From positions 18,469,514 to 18,533,513 of the forward strand of contig NC_056050.1 in NCBI RefSeq assembly GCF_004379255.2: a DNA stretch of 64,000 bases. The letters run 5' to 3'. Positions 24,277 through 35,455 of the stretch are shown here, in pieces (the stretch's first letter is position 1; each line of letters starts with the position of its first letter). This stretch comes from Salvia splendens (Eukaryota > Streptophyta > Magnoliopsida > Lamiales > Lamiaceae). The notes below the pieces were generated by a model. It was not told the origin of the DNA. It worked only from the letters and a program-made list of their open reading frames with translations, and ran no database searches. The position numbers and the translations under genes were made by a program.

Positions 24277-25450
24277 TTGAGCATGTCTCTCATCAAGCAA
24301 AAGGCTAATCATCACTTATTTCGTTGTCTCTATGTAGTTGGTTTAGCTAGAAAGTTGGTTTCTTCCTGCTCTGGGTTTACTTTTTTTTGCTTCTTTTTGG
24401 ACGTGTTGGTTGTTGAACAATGGCTCGCCGCAGCCGCGGGCTTTAGCATGTCTCTCATCATATATATAAGTGATTTTAGGGTTAAATGAAAATCTTGTTT
24501 GCGCCGCCGCCTTTATCATATCTCTCCCTTTTTTCCAATTTTGAAAATCCGAAATAATTTGATTTTCTCAGCCACCAGAAAAAATCACTTCTCGTATCTT
24601 GTCTAATCCATCGGATAAAAATCTCCATTTATCGTCGCCAATCACCATCTAATCTTCTTCTCTTCATCATCCCAAGCACAAACAAAAAACACATCCATGT
24701 CTTCTTCTTTCGTATAGTACCGCCATTGTCACCTTTCTGGCATAGTCATGCCACTGCCGAAATATATGGTAAAATGCCGAAACAATGCAGCCCGAGTCCC
24801 TGATCTTCTAGGGCTGCATTGTTTGAAGTTCCACCTCCTCGCTTGTCTTTATCCTTTGTTGCCTTTGTTCCGATTGGGCAGTTTCTCTGGGCTCATTCAT
24901 GGATTGAGCATCGCCACTTATTGAATATTGGGTTTCCTAGTTGTGCTTTGTGCATTTCGAAGTCTGAGCTCGAACTCGACTCTATACCATCCGCCCACTT
25001 GTCTACGTGTTTAAACTTTGGCCAAAGTAGATATAAATGAGAGCATTCACCTTGTCCAACAACAGACTTGTTTTCGAATCTTGGAGTTAGCTCCAATTTT
25101 CTTTTATTAACATACATCAAGAATTATAGTTTTTTAATTTTATTTTATTTTCAATGTGATAGTATAAAATTTGAAGAATCAAATCAAACTATTTCCTTTT
25201 TTAAACATTAGGTAGGAGTATATATTTTAATTGTTTATTCATTTATATTCTTATTAGTCTAGTACTATTAATTTGTTTTTTTTTTTCATTTTTAGAAAAT
25301 TCAATTAGGTGGTTTGCTACTTTTATTATTTTGGTTCGTGGATATTGTAGTAGTTATATGTAATTTGAAATCTTAGTTTGGTTATGGTATAAAACAAGTG
25401 TTATTTTGTATTTTAAAATACCATAGTTCTGAAATTTAACATAATATTAA
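24277..25450. other. Spacer without a recognised gene
   Basis: Short frames at 24277-24489 and 24819-25040 show no family features. AGCATGTCTCTCATCA occurs twice (about 24280 and 24446). I would not call a gene here. Confidence 0.45.
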
Positions 25451-25451
25451 G

Positions 25452-25768
25452 ATGTATTCCATGTGTTCCAATGAAGTTGAGTCATATTCCTTCTGTGGCA
25501 CGCCGCATTAAAGTTGAGTCATTTTTTTTTCTTTTTTTTTACAAAAACCAAAACATCTTATCACTTTTGCTTTACTCGATCACCAACTTTATTCTCTCTT
25601 ATCTCTCTTGCTTTTTTATTTTATTTTATTTTATTTTATTTTATTTTATTTTATTTTATTTTATTTTATTTTATTTTATTTTATTTTCATTTAACACATT
25701 TAACACAATTTCTTAATTTCCGTGTCCATAATAAGCCACCCAACTTAGTTGGGACGATGGAAACATTG
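25452..25768. mobile_element. Degenerate Stowaway-like MITE with a pentanucleotide expansion
   Basis: GTGTTCCAATGAAGTTGAGTC on the left and AACTTAGTTGGGACGATGGA on the right are partly complementary. Interior text such as TTTACTCGATCACC and TAACACAATTTCTTAATTTC fits the group. Edges are uncertain. Confidence 0.5.
25615..25687. repeat. (ATTTT)n microsatellite
   Basis: About fourteen uninterrupted ATTTT units, inside a Stowaway-like element. Confidence 0.95.
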
Positions 25769-25840
25769 TTCTTATATATTATTTTATTTTTATTGTGTGA
25801 TGGGGAGTAATTATTTGTCATAAAATTTGCATTTATGGAT

Positions 25841-26365
25841 TGTTGAAAATTATCAATTTGATAACCACTTAGTTATCAATTTGATTAAGTTAGAAGCTTC
25901 TTATAGAGTTATCAATTTGATAACCACTTAGTTATCAACTTGATTAAGTTAGAAGCTTCTTATGGAGTTATCAATTTGATAACTACCTCTTAAGTAGTAA
26001 AATAAAAAATGATCTCTTAAAGTGGAAGCAAAGTTCAAGATGATTACTACTTAATCTTCCCTAAAGTCTATAAATATTTGAGGAGGTTCAAAGGAGAATT
26101 CATCATAAACACACCAACATCACAAGCTCTCCTTTCACTCTCTAAACTAATTATCTCATTCACATATAGCCACTTTAGGAGCATCGTCTCCTCAATTCTC
26201 GAAACTCCGAAAGTTCGCCGGTGCCTAGTGAGTTTGAGGTGCTTCTACTCACTTGGACGAAGTCGTTTTATCTTTGGGGACACTACGCCAATCCGTGAGC
26301 ACTAGCCGGGGCGTAAATTGTCTTGCAGAAAGAGGGCTTTCCTCCACTCGACTTATCGTAAGTAC
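25841..26365 (+). repeat. LTR copy 1 of the array (3' end deleted)
   Basis: It begins TGTTGAAAATTATC and contains a 59-bp internal tandem duplication around GTTATCAATTTGATAACCAC and a TATA-like TCTATAAATAT near 26067. It runs through GGGGCGTAAATTGTCTTGC and stops near GTAAGTAC, where it is fused to pol sequence (TCCATTGGACCC). Confidence 0.85.
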
Positions 26366-27101
26366 TCCATTGGACCCAAATGTGCATTTGAACGTGCACA
26401 CGGGTGAGCCTATTGCTCAAGAAGAATATGCAAGGATCATAGGGAGTATGATGTTTATCACAAACTGCACCCGACCTGATCTTGCATGTCCAGTGAACAA
26501 GTTGAGTCGATTTACGAGCTATCCAAGTAACGAACATTGGAAAGCTCTTCGTAGAGTTTTGAGATACTTAAAGTATACTCTCAACTTTGGGCTGCATTAC
26601 ACCAGATATCCCCAAGTACTTGAAGGGTACTGTGACGCAAATTGGATTTCTGATTCAAAAGACTCATTTTCAACAAGTGGGTATTTGTTCACTGTGGGGG
26701 GTGGTGCTGTTTCGTGGAAGTCAACGAAACAAACCTGTATAGCTCGATCCACCATGGAATCTGAATTTATCGCTTTAGATAAAGTAGGGGAAGAAGCCGA
26801 GTGGCTTAGAAACTTCCTAGAAGATATCACATGTTGGAAGAAGCCAGTGCCCACAGTAGTGATACACTGTGATAGCCAAGCGGCTATAGGGAGAGCACAT
26901 AATAGTTTGTATAACGGAAAGTCTCGACATATACGTCGAAGGCACAATACTGTGAGGCAATTGATCACGAGTGGTGTTATCTTAGTTGATTATGTAAAGT
27001 CAAAAGATAACTTAGCGGATCCATTAACCAAAGGGTTATGTCGTGATCAAATGCTTAAGCGGCTAGAAGGAATGGGGTTGAAAACCACATCTAAAAGATG
27101 A
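26364..27101 (+). pseudogene. Copia polyprotein fragment: end of RT plus RNase H, unit 1
   Basis: The open frame starts in the LTR (from 26253), but recognisable protein begins at TPLDPNVHL. It contains the end of the copia RT ([20 protein letters not shown]) and an RNase H domain with acidic residues in [19 protein letters not shown] and [13 protein letters not shown]. The family end [12 protein letters not shown] follows. Protease, integrase, the YVDD block and gag are absent. The product cannot support retrotransposition. Confidence 0.88.
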
Positions 27102-27700
27102 TTATAGTGGTAACCCAACCATACAATTGGAGATCCCATGGGCTTGGTTCAATGGGAAAACGAAGCTATATGAATCTAGTCGTAACACTCGGAAGATCTT
27201 AGTCTTCGCCCATTCCTTAGAAAGCATTGAGTTTTTAACCTGCACGTGGTATGAGGTTAAGTCTTTGACTTTTAATGATTCTTGGAAACCTCTAGGAGGT
27301 AGAGTATAGCAGGATACTCGAGAAAGAATCACCTATGTAAGTGAGAAGTGAGGGCCGCTTCAAAATATGTAAGATCACTTATGAATCCAAAGTGGTGTTC
27401 CATGGCCAGCAAAGGACACAAACGTGAGAACTGACGAGTTTGTAAACAATATTGTGTCAATACTATTGTCTCGGTATTACACCAAGGAGGAATGGTTCAA
27501 GGCATCACGTCCACCAGGCCGCCGGTATGCCCGATCATATTGACTATGGAAGGTTCAAAGCCCCAAGCTACTATTTCAAATGCAATATTACTTCTTGTGA
27601 ATTGAGGCTAGCATCTGCATACATGCATATGCATTCCTCCGATGGAGGTGTGACTAAGATGTTGGTTTGAGCCTGTGAAGCTCTAACCAATGTGGGGGAT

Positions 27701-28225
27701 TGTTGGAAATTATCAATTTGATAACCACTTAGTTATCAATTTGATTAAGTTAGAAGCTTCTTATGGAGTTATCAATTTGATAACCACTTAGTTATCAACT
27801 TGATTAAGTTAGAAGCTTCTTATGGAGTTATCAATTTGATAACTACCTCTTAAGTAGTAAAATAAAAAATGATCTCTTAAAGTGGAAGCAAAGTTCAAGA
27901 TGATTACTACTTAATCTTCCCTAAAGTCTATAAATATGTGAGGAGGTTCAAAGGAGAATTCATCATAAACACACCAACATCACAAGCTCTCCTTTCACTC
28001 TCTAAACTAATTATCTCATTCACATATAGTCACTTTAGGAGCATCGTCTCCTCAATTCTCGAAACTCCGAAAGTTCACCGGTGCTTAGTGAGTTTGAGGT
28101 GCTTCTACTCACTTGGACGAAGTCGTTTTATCTTTGGGGACACTACGCCAATCCGTGAGCACTAGTCGGGGCGTAAATTGTCTTGCGGAAAGAGGGCTTT
28201 CCTCCACTCGACTTATCGTTAGTAC
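27701..28225 (+). repeat. LTR copy 2 of the array (same 3' deletion)
   Basis: Begins TGTTGGAAATTATC directly after the purine run ATGTGGGGGAT. It is almost identical to copy 1 and has the same fusion to pol. Confidence 0.85.
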
Positions 28226-28961
28226 TCCATTGGACCCAAATGTGCATTTGAGCGGGCACACGGGTGAGCCTATTGCTCAAGAAGAATATGCAAGGATCAT
28301 AGGGAGTATGATGTTTATCACAAATTGCACCCGACCTGATCTTGCATGTCCAGTGAACAAGTTGAGTCGATTTACGAGCTATCCAAGTAACCAACATTGG
28401 AAAGCTCTTCGTAGAGTTTTGAGATACTTAAAGTATACTCTCAACTTTGGGCTGCATTACACCAGATATCCCCAAGTACTTGAAGGGTACTGTGACGCAA
28501 ATTGGATTTCTGATTCAAAAGACTCATTTTCAACAAGTGGGTATGTGTTCACTGTGGGGGGTGGTGCTGTTTCGTGGAAGTCAACGAAACAAACCTGTAT
28601 AGCTCGATCCACCATGGAATCTGAATTTATCGCTTTAGATAAAGTAGGGGAAGAAGTCGAGTGGCTTAGAAACTTCCTAGAAGATATCCCATGTTGGAAG
28701 AAGCCAGTGCCCACAGTAGTGATACACTGTGATAGCCAAGCGGCTATAGGGAGAGCACATAATAGTTTGTATAACGGAAAGTCTCGACATATACGTCGAA
28801 AGCACAATACCGTGAGGCAATTGATCACGAGTGGTGTTATCTCAGTTGATTATGTAAAGTCAAAAGATAACTTAGCGGATCCATTAACCAAAGGGTTATG
28901 TCGTGATCAAATGCTTAAGCTGCTAGAAGGAATGGGGTTGAAAACCACATCTAAAAGATGA
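28224..28961 (+). pseudogene. Copia polyprotein fragment: end of RT plus RNase H, unit 2
   Basis: It has the same content and junction as unit 1, with a handful of substitutions (for example VHLSGHTG instead of VHLNVHTG, and CWKK preceded by DIP rather than DIT). The catalytic acidic residues of RNase H are kept. It carries no frame break, but it lacks every upstream domain. Confidence 0.88.
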
Positions 28962-29561
28962 TTATAGTGGTAACCCAACCATACGGTTGGAGATCCCATG
29001 GGCTTGGTTCAATGGGAAAACGAAGCTATATGAATCTAGTCGTAACACTCGGAAGATCTTAGTCTTCGCCCATTCCTTAGAAAGCATTGAGTGTTGTAAC
29101 ATGCACGTGGTAAGAGGTTAAGTCTTTGACTTTTAATGATTCTTGGAAACCTCTAGGAGGTAGAGTATAGCAGGATACTCGAGAAAGAATCACCTATGTA
29201 AGTGAGAAGTGAGGGCCGCTTCAAAATATGTAAGATCACTTATGAATCCAAAGTGGTGTTTCATGGCCAGCAAAGGACACAAACGTGAGAACTGACGAGT
29301 TTGTAAACAATATTGTGTCAATACTATTGTCTCGGTATTACACCAAGGAGGAATGGTTCAAGGCATCACGTCCACCAGGCCGCCGGTATGCCCGATCATA
29401 TTGACTATGGAAGGTTCAAAGCCCCAAGCTACCATTTCAAATGCAATATTATTTCTTGAGAATTGAGGCTAGCATCTGCATACATGCATATGCATTCCTT
29501 CGATGGAGGTGTGACTAAGATGTTGGTTTGAGATTGTGAAGCTCTAACCAATGTGGGGGAT

Positions 29562-30070
29562 TGTTGGAAATTATCAATTTGATAACCACTTAGTTATCAA
29601 TTTGATTAAGTTAGAAGCTTCTTATGGAGTTATCAATTTGATAACCACTTAGTTATCAACTTGATTAAGTTAGAAGCTTCTTATGGAGTTATCAATTTGA
29701 TAACTACCTCTTAAGTAGTAAAATAAAAAATGATCTCTTAAAGTGGAAGCAAAGTTCAAGATGATTACTATTTAATCTTCCCTAAAGTCTATAAATATGT
29801 GAGGAGGTTGAAAAGAGAATTCATCATAAACACACCAACATCACAAGCTCTCCTTTCACTCTCTAAACTAATTATCTCATTCACATATAGCCACTTTAGG
29901 AGCATCGTCTCCTCAATTCTCGAAACTCCGAAAGTTCGCTTGTCGTTAGTACGGTTATTTTCTATTTTTGTTGTAATTTCCGTTTCACTTGTATCTGTAT
30001 TACTCTTCGGTTGTAATAGTTAGAGTATTGCCTGTAAACGGCTCAGGAATTTTCCCAATTTTATCAAACA
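29562..30070 (+). repeat. LTR copy 3 of the array (has the true 3' end, internal deletion)
   Basis: This is the only copy with the LTR 3' end, running through GTAATAGTTAGAGTATTGCC to CAAACA before the TGGAT duplication. It lacks about 135 bp present in copies 1 and 2 (between GTTCGC and TTRTCGTTAGTAC), so the three LTRs carry complementary deletions. Confidence 0.82.
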
Positions 30071-30075
30071 TGGAT

Positions 30076-31141
30076 CACATATTCTGGATCTGTCACTCTG
30101 GTCATATATCGTTGCCGCAGAACATAATGCTATAAATTTTAAAGAGAACTTAGAATGACAATTGAGAATAAGAGATAAGTACATACTGTTAAAGAAATGG
30201 GATGAATGTGGTATTTATAGATGATATAGAATGTATTAAAGGATATAAAAATTTTAAAAAATGAATAAATATCTATTGTGTAACTTATATATTTTGAACA
30301 ATGAGATAATTTTTTATTAAAAAATAGATACAAAACGATCGAAAAATGAAGATCACTTGCAGACCCATGAGTAGACTTCACGTCTACACCTAATTGGCGC
30401 GAGGAGGGGATAACCCCCTTCCATCACTTTGCCGAATATATAACAGACGGGGGAACGGGACGCTTGTAACGCATCGTGATTGTGTCTCATCCCTTGGAAT
30501 AGAATAAACATCTGTGTTGTAAACTCTCGTAATGTATTGATGTATAGTATTCCCCGTACAGTCCTACACCAAGGAATTGGTTTATAAAAGATAACCACCA
30601 CCAAAACGTGGATTTAGGTAATAGAGATATCAGTTCTTAATCAGTTTTTCAGCCCTCCAATGATCCAAATAAATCTACATCTACTTCACTAAACAAGTTA
30701 AGGGAAAACGAGTTCATATTATACAGAGATAGTATTAAATATTACTCCATACTTCTTAGTTTCCGTCAAATTGAAACAATAGTAGATTTCAAACTTCGGC
30801 TGTGGTTTCCACATGTTGAAATTCATACACATGCAAAACATATTGTATTTAAATAGGAGTAGTTAAATCTTGTAAGTTAATTAAAAGTATGTAACACCCA
30901 CTTATTAAGCTCGTAAATGTGAACAATATTTATCTAATTAATTAAGGAACTTTTCTATATATGAAAACACAAACTCAACTCAAGTATATAATATGTCTAT
31001 GTGTGCGTAAACATTTTATCTTGTTGATATTTCTCAAAACAAAGTTCTAATTTCTTGACTACTGAAATGGATTTTGAAGATGGTGTGAGCAAGAAGACGA
31101 CGAAGACCAAGAGAGTGCAGTTTGAAGCAACGACGGGGATA
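30076..31141. other. Spacer without a recognised gene
   Basis: A frame at 30353-30604 (-) has higher GC content than its surroundings, but I do not recognise its protein. The rest is AT-rich. A short frame at 31055-31270 is mostly inside the next Harbinger-like element. Confidence 0.4.
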
Positions 31142-31144
31142 ATA

Positions 31145-31849
31145 AGGGCACCCACAACGCGTGCCTTCGCGGTGCCGCGTTTCGTTCCGGAGGAACGAAA
31201 CCGCGGAGACACGCGTTGTAGCCGCCCATTCCGTGCCCATGCCGTGCCTATGGCGTGCCGTGTGTCGTAGCCGCGAGACGCGGCACGACACGTCTCGCCA
31301 CGCGCGGATGAAATTATTTACTCTATAAATACTCCTATTTCATACTCATTTTATCCGTTTTTTAATCGGTTTTTTAATTTTTTTTAAAATTTTTTAAATT
31401 TATTTACTCTATAAATACTCCTATTTCATACTCATTTCACTCACAAACACACATCTATTCCTCTCAAATCCTCTCTATTTCCACCTCAATTTTCATCTCA
31501 AATCAAATCTGTTTTTCTTCTCCCAAACTTTGGCGGATGAAATTATTAAATTGTGTACTTTTATTTTTTAGGAAATTATTAAATTATGTTTTTTTTACAA
31601 ATTTTATGTTGTAAGTTTATTTTATTTAATGAAGTGTATTTGTTTTAATTGAATTGGGTTGGAAATAAAAATAAAAAATGAAATTGAATGAATAGTAATT
31701 TAAGGAACGGTTAAGGAACGGATAAGAAACGGAGGGTTGCAGGTTCCGTTCCTTAGTTAAGGAATGGAGTAAAAAAGTACAGTGAGACCCGCAAATAGTA
31801 GTTTAAAGAACGGTTAAGGAACGGTGGGGAAACAACATTGTGGATGGCC
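31145..31849. mobile_element. PIF/Harbinger-like MITE, 705 bp
   Basis: The ends GGGCACCCACAACG and CATTGTGGATGGCC are imperfect inverted repeats of the Harbinger type, flanked by TAA (31142-31144 and 31850-31852). The left part (about 31145-31310) is very GC-rich and full of CGTGCC and CCGCG motifs. There is no transposase. Confidence 0.78.
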
Positions 31850-31852
31850 TAA

Positions 31853-32258
31853 GAACATGTCTGCATAGTACATGCACATAGGGAATAGTTGAGGAAAATT
31901 AGAGATAAAAACATGTCTGCACAGCACATGCACATAGGGAACAACGGCAGATGGCGGTTCGTGTAAAATTTGCAAGTTCTGCGTGATAAGACTTCATATG
32001 TGACTATGTAATAAGTTCAAGTACTTCATACGAGATTAAGTTCAGGTACTTCAAATGTACAAAACTGCCCTCAAATGCTTGGGGGCATTTTGGTCCTAAA
32101 AATATCTAAAAAGGTGAAAAATGGACCTCACACGTGATTATATTAATATGAGGAGTGTATGGCGATATTTTTTTTATCAGAGGTCTGTGGTGTTACTTTC
32201 ATAAAAGACTAATGGTGCACTTCACTCTAGAAAATAAAAGCTATTAACTCGATACATA
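31853..32258. other. Spacer with a short direct repeat
   Basis: ACATGTCTGCA followed by GCACATGCACATAGGGAA-like text occurs near 31855 and again near 31910. No gene is seen. Confidence 0.5.
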
Positions 32259-32525
32259 TACTACATCCGTCCCACATTAAGTGTCACATTTAGTGTGAGC
32301 ACGAGTATTAAGAAATGTAAAGAAAAGTGGATTGAATTTGGATTAAATTAGTTAGTGGACTATGGGTCCCACTTATATATATTAGTTTTATAATAAAATG
32401 TAAGTAGAATTGGTTGGTGAAATGTTGGGTCTACTTACCATTTATGGTAAAAGTGAAATATGACTCTTATTGTGGGACAATCCGAAATGGCAAAATGTGA
32501 CACTTAATGTGAGACAGAGGTAGTA
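32259..32525. mobile_element. Stowaway-like MITE
   Basis: It begins TACTACATCCGTCCCACATT and ends AATGTGAGACAGAGGTAGTA with TA edges. The arms are complementary through TTAAGTGTCACATTT. Confidence 0.75.
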
Positions 32526-32686
32526 ATCGGTAATGTTTTGTGTTCTCATTATGAATTACTTTTGTAATGATACTTCATTGTTTATTAGTACTATTTTTCT
32601 AAATTGAGCATTTTATAACAAAAAAAAAGAGAGAGGGAAAGAGCAAATTAAGTCCATACTAAAATAAACGGATGGTCGTCTATCTA

Positions 32687-32855
32687 GAACTTGGATCCCC
32701 TGCTGTGGCAAAATGCACAGCAGGGATGCTATGCACATCATCACCTTCCATTTATTTTTATGAAGTTATACAATTTTTTTTTAATTCACAAATCAATGGT
32801 GGTGATGTCCATAGTAAAGGCAGCTGTGCATTTTGCCACAGCAAGGATCCAAACC
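32687..32855. mobile_element. Small inverted-repeat element, 169 bp, with a 10-bp duplication
   Basis: CTTGGATCCCCTGCTGTGGC and the continuing AAAATGCACAGC on the left mirror GCTGTGCATTTTGCCACAGC and AAGGATCCAAA on the right, giving about 30-bp inverted repeats. The flanks share CGTCTATCTA (32677-32686 and 32856-32865). A 9-10 bp duplication suggests Mutator-type movement. Confidence 0.75.
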
Positions 32856-32865
32856 CGTCTATCTA

Positions 32866-33316
32866 TGGGTATAGTTTATACAAAAAATATGAATAACAAA
32901 TAATTGATCATTGGCGTCAGATACATATTTAAACGTGATAGATAATTAAATAATATTTTTTATTTTTGTTGGAAATTTTATCCAACACTAAACTGTCTAT
33001 TTGTCGTATATTCATATGACCTAATTTCTTGCACTAATTTGGAGAGTTAGATATATTCATTCAACTTTAAACTGAATATAAATCCCTGGCTTTTGAGAAT
33101 AGTTTGAGGTTTCTTCTCTCATTTTATCAACCTTATCATCAGATATATGAAGTTGCAATTCATATAATCCGGAAGCTCTAACTCTATTATCGACTTTTCA
33201 GTTTATGTAATAAATAATGGGATAAATTTCCCGAAGTCGTATCTTATCATCAGATATATGAAGTTACAATTCAAATAGTCCGGAAGCTCTAACTCTGTTG
33301 TTGACTTCCAAAATTA
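32866..33316. other. Spacer with a duplicated segment
   Basis: CTTATCATCAGATATATGAAG with AATTCA and CCGGAAGCTCTAACTCT occurs near 33133 and again near 33243. No gene is seen. Confidence 0.45.
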
Positions 33317-33540
33317 TACTCCTTCCCCGTTCCACAAGGATATACACTCTTTTCTTTTTAGTCTGTGCTATAAGAATATATACTTTCTAATTTTAGAAAC
33401 TCTTTTATCTTTAATAAGGTGAGACTCATTCTCCATTAACAATACTTTAATTACTTTTCTTCTCTACATCTCTCTTACTTTACCAATTTTGCATTAAAAC
33501 TCGTGCTAAATCCAAAGTGCATATTCTTTAGGAACGAATG
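33317..33540. mobile_element. Degenerate Stowaway-like MITE
   Basis: The left end TACTCCTTCCCCGTTCC is clear, and the right end resembles TTAGGAACGAATG. The interior matches other copies (GTGCTAAATCCAAAGTGCAT). Confidence 0.5.
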
Positions 33541-33561
33541 TGATAAATTTCCCAAGTCATT

Positions 33562-34019
33562 CTAACTATTACAATCGAAAGAATAACTAACAATAAGTGG
33601 AATAAAAATTACAACGAAAATAATAAAACAAACCAACAATAAGTCAAGTAGAAAAAAACTCTCTTTCCGCAAGACAAATTATGCCTCGGCTAGTACTCAC
33701 GGATAGACGTATTGTCTCCAAAGATTAAAAAAACTTCCTCCTAGCTTGTAGAAGCACCTCAAAACCGCTAGGCACTGCCGAACTTGATGGAGTTCCGAGA
33801 ATCGAGCTAGACAATGCTCCTAGAATGCACACTATGATGTAGAGAGAGTAGATAATGTTTGTTTGGTGTATTCTCTCCTCTCAAACTCTACATATTTATA
33901 GGCTAGAGACGGAGATATGAAGAATCATAGCATTAACACATCATAAACCATAACATTAAGAAGATGGTGGTTACAAGAGATGAAAGGCCAACGGCTTTAG
34001 ATACTACCACGTTTCCAAC
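33562..34019 (-). repeat. Decayed, truncated copia LTR of the 35-53 kb family
   Basis: TTTCCGCAAGACAAATTATG, GGCTAGTACTCACGGAT, CTTGATGGAGTTCCGAGAAT and GCACACTATGATGTAGAGA align with LTR A (34925-35455), with many substitutions. It lacks the LTR end corresponding to TGTTAGAAAAAG and terminates near CACGTTTCCAAC. It is an older copy in the same orientation, 0.9 kb from the array. Confidence 0.75.
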
Positions 34020-34195
34020 GGCTCAATACTCAACCGTCGAACGTTCAAGACAAAATAGACAACAAGTCAGGACAACTCTGAAGCCCTCAAATACAACCTC
34101 AGATATATGTCTCTATCTCGACTATAAACCAGTGTAAGAAATTTAAAGGGTTGCATTTAGTACAAGTTCGGACATTATTGAAACATTGCAAATAT

Positions 34196-34454
34196 TACTC
34201 TACCCATCCGCTATTACTTGCCCCAAGTTTTCTTTTCGGTCCATCCGCAAATACTTGTTACACTTACTTTTTACTACTTTTGGCAATAAACACCACATTT
34301 CATAACTCATTTTCCTCACATTTTATTATAAAACTAATCTATGAAAATAGGACACATTCCATTAATTTTTTCAACCTACTTTCTATTACATTTCTTAAAA
34401 TCCGTATCGAATCAAAGTGTGACACTTAATAGCGGACTGTGCCAACCAAGAGTA
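34196..34454. mobile_element. Stowaway-like MITE downstream of the truncated MGNC gene
   Basis: It begins TACTCTACCCATCCGC and its right portion contains GTGTGACACTTAATAGCGGA. Part of its right half (from about 34345) is repeated at 52808-52860, inside the duplicated segment. Confidence 0.55.
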
Positions 34455-34673
34455 ATTATTTTATTAATTTCCTGCACACCATAAGTAATTAACTAAAGCA
34501 AATGTTACACATACTTATATGATATATAGATCATTACTACACTTACTTACAAATATGGCTCTCTCCAATGCATGTTTGCCAAAATAAAACTCTCAATACA
34601 CATGCCAAAGAACCAAGAAACTTAAAAAAGCACTCCTAATAGATATAGGATTCTAGAGAGAGAGGAAAGGAGG

Positions 34674-34924
34674 TCATATATCCATCTCCTCAACAGGTGC
34701 CTCAACGATGCTATCCAAAGATGGCTTCCAACCCACACTACTTCTCTCTCTACTTCTCCTTATCTCTTCCAAAACATCCTCAATTTTCTTACCTTGTTTT
34801 TGTTGCAGCTCAATCATCAGCCATTCCAGCTCCTCCTTAGTTAACACTATCTTTACTCTCACCTTCTCCGATCTTCCCGCCATTTCTTCGTCACGATTCT
34901 CTGTTTCTGGCAGCGTCTCAATGC
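34674..34924 (-). pseudogene. MGNC-type small protein gene, copy A, cut at codon 4 by an LTR
   Basis: The coding sequence matches copy B (53032-53292) through to the codons for C-I-E-T-L, where the LTR at 34925 interrupts it after the bases AATGC (plus strand). Without its first three codons and promoter, the longest ATG-started frame is 34883-34674: 69 residues starting MAGRSEKVRVKIVL and ending APVEEMDI. It shows a basic start, LTKEELEWLM, and a KKIEDVLEEI helix. This is a plant family of small N-terminally lipidated-looking proteins whose function I do not know. The flanking LTR transcribes in the same direction, so read-through expression is possible. Confidence 0.8.
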
Positions 34925-35455
34925 TGTTAGAAAAAGAGGGAAGAAATTCTCAAGCCGTGTACAGACGGTACTCTAACTATTACAAACGAAAGGAAACTTG
35001 CAACAAAAGAGGAATGGAAATTACAACGGAAATAAAGCAAACCAAATTTATAAGTCGAGTCGAGGAAAGCCCTCTTTCCGCAAGACAAATTACGCCCCGG
35101 CTAGTGCTCACGGAATGACGTATTGCCCCCAAAGATAAAACGACTTCCTCCTAGCGTGTAGAAGCACCTCAAACCCGCTAGGCACCGGCGAACTTGATGG
35201 AGTTCCGAGAATCGAGCTAGACAATGCTCCTAAGATGCACACTATGATGTAGAGACCTTAGAGAGAAAAGATGATGATGTTTGTTGTTGGTGTTCGTCTC
35301 TCTACAACTCCGTGCCTTTTATAGGCATCAAATGTGGACATGGAAGGTCATGGAATTAACCACCATAAACCACAAAATTAACACAAGAACATAAAACACC
35401 AAAGGACATGAAAGTGAAAGGTTTGAAACCTTTCAAATGTCACACGTTTCCAACA
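34925..35455 (-). repeat. LTR A (531 bp), left end of the array
   Basis: On the minus strand it runs from TGTTGGAAACGTGTGACATT to TTTTTCTAACA. Its terminal half matches LTRs B-D, but its U3 part (plus 35215-35455) differs strongly, including a different TATA-like region (CTTTTATAGGC near 35317). It abuts the coding sequence of MGNC copy A. Confidence 0.88.

Larger units (their letters stand above)
25841..30070 (+). mobile_element. Tandem copia array: LTR - pol fragment - LTR - pol fragment - LTR
   Basis: Three LTR copies start at 25841, 27701 and 29562 (TGTTGRAAATTATCAATTTG). They alternate with two nearly identical internal fragments of about 1.34 kb that hold only the end of RT and RNase H. 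The whole array is bounded by one exact 5-bp duplication, TGGAT (25836-25840 and 30071-30075), so one insertion event is the base of it. The repeat units are 1,860 and 1,861 bp. Both units share the same junction joining an LTR interrupted in its 3' part to the RT region, so that deletion came before the duplication. Confidence 0.88.

Noticed and set aside
24819..25040. A 73-codon plus-strand frame as a host gene
   Set aside because: No motif, no promoter or splice context, and it ends in AT-rich spacer.
31145..31310. GC-rich island as a possible gene start or CpG island
   Set aside because: It lies at the end of an element with Harbinger-type ends and a TAA duplication; the frames there have no recognisable features.
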